In this document: piece by piece, positions 7,638 to 16,400 of the stretch
Numbering within the stretch: the first letter of the stretch is position 1
How the letters are laid out: every line of letters starts with the position of its first letter
Assembly: GCA_000337115.1 (NCBI GenBank)
Contig: AOIR01000023.1
Coordinates: 18,795 to 62,063, forward strand
Reading direction: 5' to 3'
Length of the DNA stretch: 43,269 bases
Origin: Natrinema thermotolerans DSM 11552
GTDB taxonomy: Archaea; Halobacteriota; Halobacteria; Halobacteriales; Natrialbaceae
Made by a program: the position numbers and the translations under genes
Notes under the pieces: generated by a model
The model's input: only the letters and a program-made list of their open reading frames with translations
Databases searched by the model: none
Told to the model about the DNA's origin: nothing

Positions 7638-8489
7638 TCAGAAGAGGCCAACGATGAAGCCGAGTCCCATGACGACGAGGACGGTCGCCGAGAACAGCGG
7701 CAGGTACGGCGTGTACGTCTCGACCGTTTCCTCGTACTCCTGATAGCCGGCGATGAGAAGCATCGTCAATCCCACAATACCGACGATGACCGTCAGCGCG
7801 TACGCGGTCATCAGCTCCAGACAGTACGTCGAGCCGGCACAGAGCCCGATGATTTCGAACTCCTCCTCGTGGGCGAATCCGAGGACGAACGCGAACCAGG
7901 CGATTCCGAACAGTCCGCGGTCGGCGTCATCGGCCGTTTCAGTCCCGTGCCCGTGAGAATGGCCCCCGCTGTCTCCAAGCCGAGTTTTCACCCATTCAAG
8001 GAGCCCATCTGAAGAGCGGTCCCCCGCATGCTCGTCGTGGTTGTGATCATGGTGAGCGGACTGGTCCCCTGCATGCTCGTCGTGGTTGTGATCATGGTGA
8101 GCGGACTGGTCCCCCGCATGCTCGTCGTAGTCGTGACCGTGAGAGTGGCCGTGTGTGTACTCTCGAACGCCGAGGCCGATGAGTAATACCCCTGCAACGA
8201 TACTCACCGGACCGCCGATGGAGACGCCGCCGAGGATAGAGATCGGCTCGTTCACCTGGGTCAGTTGGAAGTAGGATTTCGCGTAGAAGAACACGCCGAC
8301 CATCGCCAGACTGCTGACGAGGTGGCCGACACCGATGAGGAAGCCGGCAGCGAACCCGTAGCGCCACTTGTTGGACCGCTCGAGCGCGTAACTCGCAGCG
8401 ACCGGCCATCCGTGCCCGGGTTCAATGCCGTGTACGAACCCGAGCGAAACCGCGCCGACTAGTAGTGGAAACGCCTCGCCGTAGAGCAT
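7638..8489 (-). CDS. NicO-family nickel/cobalt transporter
   Basis: The 283-residue protein has about six membrane segments and the NicO/RcnA signatures: GFVHGIEPGHGWPVAASYAL at the N-terminus, a His/Asp-rich cytoplasmic or external loop (about residues 113-185), and a second conserved block FVLGFAHEEEFEI. The loop contains two full and one partial copy of a 15-residue unit with DEHAGDQSAHHDHNH, ideal for binding Ni or Co. NicO proteins transport nickel or cobalt, in either direction in different members. The nikR gene is divergent, 103 bases away, which fits nickel-responsive control. The import or export direction cannot be told from sequence alone. Confidence 0.85.
   Translation of the reverse strand: MLYGEAFPLLVGAVSLGFVHGIEPGHGWPVAASYALERSNKWRYGFAAGFLIGVGHLVSSLAMVGVFFYAKSYFQLTQVNEPISILGGVSIGGPVSIVAGVLLIGLGVREYTHGHSHGHDYDEHAGDQSAHHDHNHDEHAGDQSAHHDHNHDEHAGDRSSDGLLEWVKTRLGDSGGHSHGHGTETADDADRGLFGIAWFAFVLGFAHEEEFEIIGLCAGSTYCLELMTAYALTVIVGIVGLTMLLIAGYQEYEETVETYTPYLPLFSATVLVVMGLGFIVGLF
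8026..8130. repeat. 45-bp in-frame tandem repeat coding for His-rich units
   Basis: GCATGCTCGTCGT begins at 8026, 8071 and 8116, giving an exact 45-bp period, with two nearly identical units and a diverged third. It codes 15-residue His/Asp units in the NicO metal-binding loop. Such a repeat can grow or shrink by slippage without breaking the frame. Confidence 0.9.
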
Positions 8490-8592
8490 TCACGTACACT
8501 TTCATCACCGCGTTGTATAGCGATTGTTAAGACTAGAACGCGGTTTCCGTAATAATCGAGTACTCAAGACAGCGGGGGCCCAACTGGGAAGT

Positions 8593-9000
8593 ATGCGAAC
8601 GAGTTTGAACGTATCCGCGGACGTCCTCGACGAGTTCGACGAGACGTGGCAGGCCGAGGGCTTGGACTCTCGCTCGCGAGCAGTTCGTGAAGCGATGCAG
8701 GAATACATCGAGGGGCATTCACAACTCGAGGAGGTATCGGGTGAGGTCGTCGCCGTTCTTGCCTTCGATTACCGGCATCACGAGGTGATTCACGATCTCC
8801 ATTCCGTCCAGCACCAGTTTCAAGACGTCATCGAGACGATGAGCCATACCCACCAGGGCGAGTGGTGTTTAGAGACGGTTTTCTGTCACGGCGATTCGGA
8901 ACGGGTTCGCGAACTCGTGTATCGGCTCCGCGATTTCGATGGGGTTGGTCGCGTAAAGACGATGCTCCTCCGGGATGCTACGCCGGGCGACGCTCCGTGA
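8593..9000 (+). CDS. nikR: Nickel-responsive regulator NikR
   Basis: The 135-residue protein matches NikR. It has an N-terminal ribbon-helix-helix DNA-binding domain (residues 1-45, MRTSLNVSADVLDEFDE and SRSRAVREAMQEYIE) and a C-terminal ACT-like metal-sensing domain. The high-affinity nickel ligands are preserved: His74 (VQHQF), His85 and His87 (SHTHQ) and Cys92 (WCLE). I chose the ATG at 8593; the longer frame from 8524 adds 23 residues that would spoil the RHH strand at the N-terminus. Nickel binding should let it bind operators and repress. The obvious target is the divergent NicO gene and perhaps itself, across 8490-8592. Confidence 0.92.
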   Translation: MRTSLNVSADVLDEFDETWQAEGLDSRSRAVREAMQEYIEGHSQLEEVSGEVVAVLAFDYRHHEVIHDLHSVQHQFQDVIETMSHTHQGEWCLETVFCHGDSERVRELVYRLRDFDGVGRVKTMLLRDATPGDAP

Positions 9001-9183
9001 GGTCGTACTCGAGACAGGGGACTCCCTTGGACGTATCGTACCAGGGTGTTGGAATGAAGGGATGGTGACCGCAACGTGAGCGACAGCAGGCGGTTCGATG
9101 ATCTCGGACGCTGTTTCGGGAGTAGTGGTCCGCAAGTTTCGACATACCCGCTCTCGGCATTCCTCCCTGTCAGTGTCGTTCGG

Positions 9184-10044
9184 CTACGAGTCGGCTCGAA
9201 ACTCGGCTGCGTAATCTTCGATAAACGCCCGCATCGTTCGCGGCGTCCGTCCGAGGAGCCGGCGGCTGTCTTCGGTCACGCGAGCAGCCAACCCGAACCG
9301 CGCGGTGGTGTAGATGCCACACATCAGTGTGATAAATCCGAGAGCGTTTCCGCGTCGACGCATTCGCTGTGCGAACGCCAACAGCGACGGGTTTGGATAC
9401 GTGATCGGTCGATCCAAGACATCACTAAAGGTGGTGGCAACCGTTCCGTAGTCCAGCGCCTCGGGCCCGGTGAGGTCGTACGCTCGATTGGCGTGACCGG
9501 ATTCAGTTAACACGACTGCCGCTGCTTCGCCAATATCTCGTGCATCGATGAAGCTCGTTTCGCCACGCCCGGCCGGGACGAATATCTCGTTGCGTTCGAC
9601 GATATCCGGCCGGTGGACCTCGAGAAGATTTTGCATAAAGAACGACGCTCGCAGTAGCGTATACTGGATGTCCGCCCCCATAATGTGTTTCTCGATCCGG
9701 TGGTGAGGAATGAGGACATTCTTTTCCGCACCGAGAGTCGAAAGGTAGGCGACGTGGTCGACACCGACGCGGGCCGCTGCGTCGACGAACGAGTTGATAT
9801 CCGCTTCGCTCACGGCTGGAGGGCGCACGAGAAAGACGCCGTCGACATCGACCAGTGCGTCTCCCCATGTCTCGGGCTTCGTGAAGTCGAACGCGACCAC
9901 AGTTCCGGTGTCCGTGATTTCGGTCGATACAGTTTTCGGGTTGCGGACCCCACTCCTGACGGCAACATCACGGTCTGCAAGCGCAGCAACCGCATGCTGA
10001 CCGACAGTCCCGGTCGCCCCGGTAACGAGTAGAACTTCCGTCAT
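9184..10044 (-). CDS. NmrA-like NAD(P)-binding oxidoreductase
   Basis: The product (286 residues from ATG 10044) is an atypical short-chain dehydrogenase of the NmrA/QOR2 kind. Its N-terminus has the dinucleotide-binding motif VTGATGTVGQHAV, followed by VVAFDFTKPETW, GVFLVRPPAV and HVAYLSTLGAEKN in the Rossmann fold; the catalytic Tyr-x3-Lys of classical SDRs is absent. Such proteins sense redox state or reduce small quinones; the substrate here is unknown. The start is fixed by an ATGA overlap with a small upstream frame (10041-10268). It converges on nikR, with 183 bases between. Confidence 0.8.
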   Translation of the reverse strand: MTEVLLVTGATGTVGQHAVAALADRDVAVRSGVRNPKTVSTEITDTGTVVAFDFTKPETWGDALVDVDGVFLVRPPAVSEADINSFVDAAARVGVDHVAYLSTLGAEKNVLIPHHRIEKHIMGADIQYTLLRASFFMQNLLEVHRPDIVERNEIFVPAGRGETSFIDARDIGEAAAVVLTESGHANRAYDLTGPEALDYGTVATTFSDVLDRPITYPNPSLLAFAQRMRRRGNALGFITLMCGIYTTARFGLAARVTEDSRRLLGRTPRTMRAFIEDYAAEFRADS

Positions 10045-10268
10045 GGTTTGGCCCACCAGTACACGAGTAGCCAAACGACCATGCTGGCAACCATGGTGGA
10101 CAGCATCATGAGGGCAACGATGGCAAGCATCGTCGCAACCGGATCAGTGGGCAAGCAAGGCGATATCCCGGATGAAGAAGAGGCAAATCCCAGAAATACT
10201 ACCGTATTGGTCCGATTCCATACCGTGTGTGTACTCGTGACCTGACTATCAAAGAGCGAGGGAACCAC
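10041..10268 (-). CDS. Possible small membrane protein overlapping the NmrA gene
   Basis: The frame ends in a strongly hydrophobic helix (MLSTMVASMVVWLLVYWW) then AKP, and its TGA overlaps the ATG of the NmrA-like gene as ATGA, the arrangement of translationally coupled pairs. The full frame is 75 residues; a start at 10130 (MLAIVALMM...) would give 29 residues, all membrane helix. No family is recognised. The overlap and composition are the evidence; it may still be fortuitous. Confidence 0.4.
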   Translation of the reverse strand: MVPSLFDSQVTSTHTVWNRTNTVVFLGFASSSSGISPCLPTDPVATMLAIVALMMLSTMVASMVVWLLVYWWAKP

Positions 10269-10270
10269 TG

Positions 10271-10677
10271 CTACTCCAGTTCCGAAATCATGTCGAAACT
10301 GTGATTAGATTGGTAATCGACTGGCCGAGATCGGTGTTCGTCCCACACAGTCGATTTTTCTCTGCATTCTCGTTGGTCCGGGAACTGTTCTTCCGCTGGT
10401 AGATCTGCTATTGCATGCGATGGATGGTGGGGAACCCCGTTCGTCGACTTTTTCCTCAGTGAATCCACCAGTAACCTCATAGGAGCTAATTTAAATTTAG
10501 TTGATGATAGGAGATTTCATTGCCGCTCATTCGTACCGATCCGCATGTCTAGATAATGATTACCAAGGGGGAGACAGTCATTGAGTCGTGTTATCTCTCT
10601 CCCCGCAAATCGTTTAGTTGAGCCGCTTATAGAGACTACATCGACTTTGAAGCAATGACATACTATGCAATGATAAC
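10271..10677. other. Intergenic region without a recognised gene
   Basis: About 400 bases separate the small membrane frame from the EamA gene. An AT-rich patch at 10488-10515 (around TTTAAATTTAG) may belong to a promoter. I see no RNA gene, repeat or convincing reading frame. Confidence 0.5.
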
Positions 10678-11685
10678 ATGACAAAGACAGAAGACGTGCT
10701 GTTGTTCGGTGTGCTTGCACTCGTCTGGGGAACGGCGTTCACAGCGATCGAGGTCGGACTCGAAACGCTCCCACCGCTTCTCTTCGCAGCGGCCCGACTA
10801 GATATCGCTGCGGTCATTTTTGTCGGCGCGGTGCTACTCGGCCGGCTTCGGTGGCGTCCCCGGACGAAAGCCGACCTCGCTCTTATCCTCTCGAACGGCA
10901 TCCTCGTCATCGGAGCGCACTTCGCGTTCTCGTTCATCGGCCAGAGCTACGTCACGAGCGGTGTCGCTGCGATCGTCCTCAGTTTCACACCGATTATCAC
11001 GCCGATCATCGCCATTCGAGTCCTCTCGACGGAACGGATTTACGTCACGGATGTCGTCGGGCTCTGTGCTGGACTCGCCGGCGTAATCGCGATTGCAATT
11101 GCCGGTGGGTCCGTTGATGGACAGCTCCTCGGCATCGGGCTTCTCTTGGCGTCCGCAGTCGTCTTCGCGCTCGGCTCCGTCCTGACCGAACGCTGGTCGG
11201 CAGACCTCCCAACGATGGCACTCCATGCGTGGGCGATGGGTACCGGTGCAGTGTTCCTCCACGTGACGGCGTACGCTTATTCTGGAGCAACGCTCCGAAA
11301 CGTAACGTGGACGCCGTCGGCAGCCGCTGCGCTCACATACCTCGGGGTCTTCGCGACAGCGGGCGGCTTCCTCCTGTATTTCACGTTGCTAGAGAGAACC
11401 GGCGCAACGAACATTAGCCTCATCAACTACGCAACACCGATCGTCGCGACGGTCTTCGGCGCAGCCCTGCTCGGGGAGGGAATCACGATGGCGACCGTCG
11501 CCGGATTCGCGCTCATCGTCGTCGGATTCGCGCTTTGTAACATCCGGCCGCTCTGGCGGCTGACCCGGGCCACTTCGAACACGGCTGACCACGATCGGTT
11601 GCTCGAACGCGATGAAGTCCGTATCCAGGGGAACGTGTACAAGACGGAAACCGACTCCCAGACCTCACTGCAACCAGGCGATTGA
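10678..11685 (+). CDS. EamA/DMT-family permease
   Basis: This 335-residue membrane protein has the ten-helix, two-halves organisation of EamA (drug/metabolite transporter) permeases. The first repeat starts LLFGVLALVWGTAFTAIEVGL and the second lies around residues 150-290, ending LGEGITMATVAGFALIVVGF. A hydrophilic acidic tail of about 40 residues follows. Family members move amino acids, nucleobases or other small metabolites; the substrate cannot be told here. The ATG at 10678 starts directly before the first helix. It is monocistronic as far as visible, with about 120 bases to the next gene. Confidence 0.85.
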   Translation: MTKTEDVLLFGVLALVWGTAFTAIEVGLETLPPLLFAAARLDIAAVIFVGAVLLGRLRWRPRTKADLALILSNGILVIGAHFAFSFIGQSYVTSGVAAIVLSFTPIITPIIAIRVLSTERIYVTDVVGLCAGLAGVIAIAIAGGSVDGQLLGIGLLLASAVVFALGSVLTERWSADLPTMALHAWAMGTGAVFLHVTAYAYSGATLRNVTWTPSAAAALTYLGVFATAGGFLLYFTLLERTGATNISLINYATPIVATVFGAALLGEGITMATVAGFALIVVGFALCNIRPLWRLTRATSNTADHDRLLERDEVRIQGNVYKTETDSQTSLQPGD

Positions 11686-11762
11686 CTGCCGCTCGGTCGT
11701 CCGCTCGAGACACGCTGCACTCACGAAATAGATAAAAAGCAGCACTCGGGGCCGGCGTCAGG

Positions 11763-11778
11763 ACATATATATATATAG
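11763..11778 (+). promoter_or_regulatory. Candidate TATA element of the phosphate permease gene
   Basis: A run of alternating TA bases (11765-11777) lies about 30-40 bases before the ATG at 11806, at the right distance for an archaeal TATA box with a short leader. It is the most AT-rich patch in the interval. Confidence 0.4.
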
Positions 11779-11805
11779 CAGTCGGATAATGTTGACTCAG
11801 ATACG

Positions 11806-13050
11806 ATGGTTATGCTGCTAACTGTCGTCGGTATCGGTGTCGCGATATTCGTCGGGTTCAACATCGGAGGGTCATCAACGGGCGTGGCGTTCGGTCCGGC
11901 AGTGGGCTCGCGCTTGGTCCGAAAGACGACCGCTGGCGCGTTGTTCGTCGCCTTCGGCTTTATCGGTGCGTGGACCGTCGGTCGGAACGTCATCGCGACG
12001 ATGAGTAGCAGTATCGTGCCGGCAACCCAGTTCACGCCCGCTGCAAGCGTCGCCGTCCTGTTTTTCACGGGCGCGTCGTTGTTCGTGTCCAATCTCTATG
12101 GGGTTCCAGCTTCGACCTCGATGACGGCTGTCGGGGCGATCGTCGGATTGGGTCTCGCATCTGACACTCTCAATCGGGCGCTGATGTTCGTTATCGTCTC
12201 GGCGTGGATCGTCGCACCCCTGTCGTGTTTCCTCATCGGGGCCGTAGTCGGACGCTACATCTACCCGTATCTCGACCGTTACATCGCGTTTACGAAATTC
12301 GATCTCCATTTCGTCCAGCTTGACCGGTCGGGGACAGTTCCACGTCCGTATTTAAATAAGAACGCATCACCACAGGACATCGTCGGGTCACTCTCGGTGG
12401 TCGTCATCGCCTGTTATATGGCGTTCTCGGCGGGGGCGTCGAACGCGGCGAACGCAGTGGCTCCTCTCGTCGGTTCGGGGGGATCGCTCACTGTCAATCA
12501 GGGCGTCCTGCTTGCGGTGGCAGCCTTCGGGTTGGGCAGTTTTACTATCGCCCGTCGCACGCTGGAGACGGTCGGGGACGATATTACGGAACTACCGATC
12601 CTCGCATCACTGATCGTTTCCGTCGTCGGTGGGACAGTGATCACGATTCTCTCCTATTTCGGGATCCCCGCGAGTCTCGCGGTGAGTACGACATCGACGA
12701 TTATTGGGCTCGGATGGGGTCGAGCGAGTCGGGCGGCAACACTGGTGGAGTTGGCAATCCCAACACCCGAGCGGCCGGAAGTAGACGTCGCAACAGGGGC
12801 ATTGGTCACCTCCCGCGCCGAGGAGGCTCCTGCTGGCCCGACCATCGGGGACATCGCTCGCCAGGAGAAGCCGGCAGAGAAACCAGCGGACGTCCCAGAC
12901 GTACCGGATGTCGGCGCGGAAGGACCGGCTGATCTCGACGAGCGGAGCCTCTTCGATCCGAGCGCGGCCAAGCGCATCGTCACGATGTGGGTGTTGACGC
13001 CGGCACTGGCGATTGCCACCTCGTACCCGGTGTTCGTGTTCCTGCTGTGA
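11806..13050 (+). CDS. PiT-family inorganic phosphate permease
   Basis: The 414-residue membrane protein carries both inverted PiT signature blocks: FVGFNIGGSSTGVAFGPAVG near the N-terminus and AFSAGASNAANAVAPLVG in the second half. It has about ten to eleven membrane helices. A hydrophilic acidic/proline-rich loop (about residues 315-390) precedes a last membrane helix. PiT proteins import phosphate (or metal-phosphate) using Na+ or H+. No phoU-like gene lies beside it, so pairing with a regulator is not visible. The start at ATG 11806 follows a plausible TATA box; an ATG two codons later is possible. Confidence 0.88.
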   Translation: MVMLLTVVGIGVAIFVGFNIGGSSTGVAFGPAVGSRLVRKTTAGALFVAFGFIGAWTVGRNVIATMSSSIVPATQFTPAASVAVLFFTGASLFVSNLYGVPASTSMTAVGAIVGLGLASDTLNRALMFVIVSAWIVAPLSCFLIGAVVGRYIYPYLDRYIAFTKFDLHFVQLDRSGTVPRPYLNKNASPQDIVGSLSVVVIACYMAFSAGASNAANAVAPLVGSGGSLTVNQGVLLAVAAFGLGSFTIARRTLETVGDDITELPILASLIVSVVGGTVITILSYFGIPASLAVSTTSTIIGLGWGRASRAATLVELAIPTPERPEVDVATGALVTSRAEEAPAGPTIGDIARQEKPAEKPADVPDVPDVGAEGPADLDERSLFDPSAAKRIVTMWVLTPALAIATSYPVFVFLL

Positions 13051-13421
13051 GTGGCACTCACCGAGACACCGTCCTCCACATGCAACGGAGCCGGTTCCAG
13101 TGGGGGTGTCGAACGAGTAGGCACTCGGACTCTAGGTCAGTTCGTCGCTAGCCGCAACGGGGATTTCACCGGCACGGCCCAGTGCCTTCGACCGTCCCGT
13201 CGCTTGCGATGTCAGCTGCCGTTACGTTAGCCCCAGTTCGGTCCTCAGTCGAATCGGCTCTCCTTGAGGATACGTCCTACAGTCCTCGGAGACTGACCGG
13301 GCCGCCGACGTCATCGTCCCTAGTTGAATTGAGGCGCTGTATTCCCTCCCTGCTCGCACCTCCCGTTCGGTCGGCGCTCGCTGAGGAAGGAGGCTTAGCG
13401 CCTCAATTCAGCTAAAGTCGT
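13051..13421. other. Intergenic region between phosphate permease and CRISPR trailer
   Basis: No convincing gene. The only sizeable frame (13182-13415, +) has Ser/Pro/Arg-rich composition and no family features. The right end holds an inverted repeat described separately. Confidence 0.5.
13322..13413. repeat. 17-bp inverted repeat abutting the CRISPR trailer end
   Basis: AGTTGAATTGAGGCGCT at 13322-13338 pairs with AGCGCCTCAATTCAGCT at 13397-13413 (16 of 17 positions), enclosing 58 bases. The element ends 9 bases before the first CRISPR repeat. It could be a MITE-like or IS-end relic, or a hairpin that stops array transcription, since the array is read towards it. No transposase is attached. 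Confidence 0.7.
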
Positions 13422-13422
13422 C

Positions 13423-16400
13423 GCTTCGACCCCACAAGGGTCCGTCTGAAACGGACTTCCCGAACGATCTGGGCGAGGAGGTCCAAGTCGCTTCGACCCC
13501 ACAAGGGTTCGTCTGAAACCTTTGCACGGATATTTGTCAGGTGGCCGCCGCACTTGCTTCGACCCCACAAGGGTCCGTCTGAAACAAGCGTATAGGTATG
13601 GTTCTGCATCTCACCGGGCTTCGACCCCACAAGGGTCCGTCTGAAACGCTTCCCCAACGCGCCCGAGACGGCGACGCTTCGGTTGCTTCGACCCCACAAG
13701 GGTCCGTCTGAAACCGTGGTCTCGGTAAACTCGAGGCGGTAGGCGTCGGCGCTTCGACCCCACAAGGGTCCGTCTGAAACCGTCGACGACGCTTTTCGAC
13801 GGCGCGACCGACAGGAGCTTCGACCCCACAAGGGTCCGTCTGAAACTGTTCGCCGTCGCCGTCGGCGTAGTATTCGTCGATGCTTCGACCCCACAAGGGT
13901 CCGTCTGAAACTCACCGAGGCCTGGACGACGATCGTCGGCATGGTCGCTTCGACCCCACAAGGGTCCGTCTGAAACTAGCTGGTAATTGTGAAGCCGGTT
14001 CCCTGCATCGTGCTTCGACCCCACAAGGGTCCGTCTGAAACAGGCCGGCGCCGACCAGGCCGGCGGCTCCCCGCTCGAGCTTCGACCCCACAAGGGTCCG
14101 TCTGAAACCCCGCCGCCTCTCGCGCCAATCTGAGCGCTTCCTGCTTCGACCCCACAAGGGTCCGTCTGAAACCAGCATCACAATCTGGGAGATCGGAGCG
14201 AAACCCATGCTTCGACCCCACAAGGGTCCGTCTGAAACCTTGCAGCGGAGTTAGACACGGACGAAGTGAACGGGCTTCGACCCCACAAGGGTCCGTCTGA
14301 AACGCGGCCATTGCAGGCAGCTTGCTAAGCAGCAGGTCCGGCTTCGACCCCACAAGGGTCCGTCTGAAACTCGACCCAGTCGGGAGATCGCCAGAGAATT
14401 GGGGTTGCTTCGACCCCACAAGGGTCCGTCTGAAACTCGGTCACGACGACGACGGCGACTGGGGCGAGTGGAAGCTTCGACCCCACAAGGGTCCGTCTGA
14501 AACGTGAGCCCCGCATTCGGGACAGTAGGGCGGGAGCGGCTTCGACCCCACAAGGGTCCGTCTGAAACCCGGTAATCTCGACCCCAACGATCTCCGTGGT
14601 GCCGCTTCGACCCCACAAGGGTCCGTCTGAAACCGCTCGGTTCAGCGAACGACTCCGGATCAACCGGAGCTTCGACCCCACAAGGGTCCGTCTGAAACAA
14701 GGCGCACGTCGAGATCAGTAGCGTCCGAGCCAACAGCTTCGACCCCACAAGGGTCCGTCTGAAACTCCGTCGGATCACCTGAGCCGCCTCGTCTGGGGCA
14801 AGCTTCGACCCCACAAGGGTCCGTCTGAAACTCGAGGAAGACGCGGAGCAAGTCCGCGTCGGGCGGCTTCGACCCCACAAGGGTCCGTCTGAAACCGCAA
14901 CGATCGCCGCTCGAGTCGGATCGGTTCTGCTTCGACCCCACAAGGGTCCGTCTGAAACTCGCTCGAGGCCGCCGCCGGATCGGTCGCGCGCCCAGCTGGG
15001 CGCTTCGACCCCACAAGGGTCCGTCTGAAACACGCCGACATAATCTCGCCGCCGTCCGCGACGGTGCTTCGACCCCACAAGGGTCCGTCTGAAACCTTGC
15101 CGATCGCGTTCCACCAGCCCCCGCTACTGCCGCTTCGACCCCACAAGGGTCCGTCTGAAACGCGACGTCCGCGGGGTTCCCCATCAGTCAGTCTCCCGGC
15201 TTCGACCCCACAAGGGTCCGTCTGAAACTCCCGTCTCAGGAGATCGCGCGACGCACGAACTCTCGGCTTCGACCCCACAAGGGTCCGTCTGAAACCGGGG
15301 TCGCGCCGCGGGAGGCCCCATCCGAGAGATCGCTTCGACCCCACAAGGGTCCGTCTGAAACACTCGAGGTCGTGGTTGCGGGCGACGGCCGTTTCGCTTC
15401 GACCCCACAAGGGTCCGTCTGAAACACGTCGAAAACCTCGGGGGCGGCGTCTACGAGTTCCGCTTCGACCCCACAAGGGTCCGTCTGAAACTCGTCCCAG
15501 CGGTACTCGAGTGCGTCGTCGGCGTCGCTTCGACCCCACAAGGGTCCGTCTGAAACCCCGTGACCTGCGCGTCTCGATTCGCTGGTTCGACGCTTCGACC
15601 CCACAAGGGTCCGTCTGAAACCAGCCTCTTTCGCGACCTTCCACATTTCGTTAGCGCTTCGACCCCACAAGGGTCCGTCTGAAACAAGTCCGGCCGCCGG
15701 ACGAAATTCCCCGCGCCCTCGGCTTCGACCCCACAAGGGTCCGTCTGAAACGAGACTGTGCCGGAGCCGACGCTGGTCGCGACGTGGGCTTCGACCCCAC
15801 AAGGGTCCGTCTGAAACGAGTGTATAACATCGCGTCGGAAAAGATCCGCACAGCTTCGACCCCACAAGGGTCCGTCTGAAACCCGAGGACCTCGTTGACC
15901 CGATCACGGCGGCGACGGCTTCGACCCCACAAGGGTCCGTCTGAAACGGGATCGGGTTCCCGCACGTCTCGCGTTCCGAGCCGCTTCGACCCCACAAGGG
16001 TCCGTCTGAAACTCGATCGACGAGTACCGGAAGGTGTCGCTGCTGGGGGCTTCGACCCCACAAGGGTCCGTCTGAAACACCTCGTGAAAGAGAAACTGTC
16101 CGTCGAAGCCGACGCTTCGACCCCACAAGGGTCCGTCTGAAACCATGTCGGTCGAGTCGTGTTCGGGCCGATCCCAACTGCTTCGACCCCACAAGGGTCC
16201 GTCTGAAACCCACGCTGCTGAGGCGGTAGTCGGTAACATCGACGGCTTCGACCCCACAAGGGTCCGTCTGAAACCGGCGATGCGCTAAAGCGGTACGTCC
16301 GGTACAAGCTTCGACCCCACAAGGGTCCGTCTGAAACGATACGTGGCCCACCAGGCATGGCGGTCCGCTTCCTCTGCTTCGACCCCACAAGGGTCCGTCT

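Noticed and set aside
7391-7657. 88-codon plus-strand frame starting MPRRTPAHRT
   Set aside because: Arg/His-rich composition; the protein-like reading of the same DNA is in the next phase (helix-turn-helix remnant).
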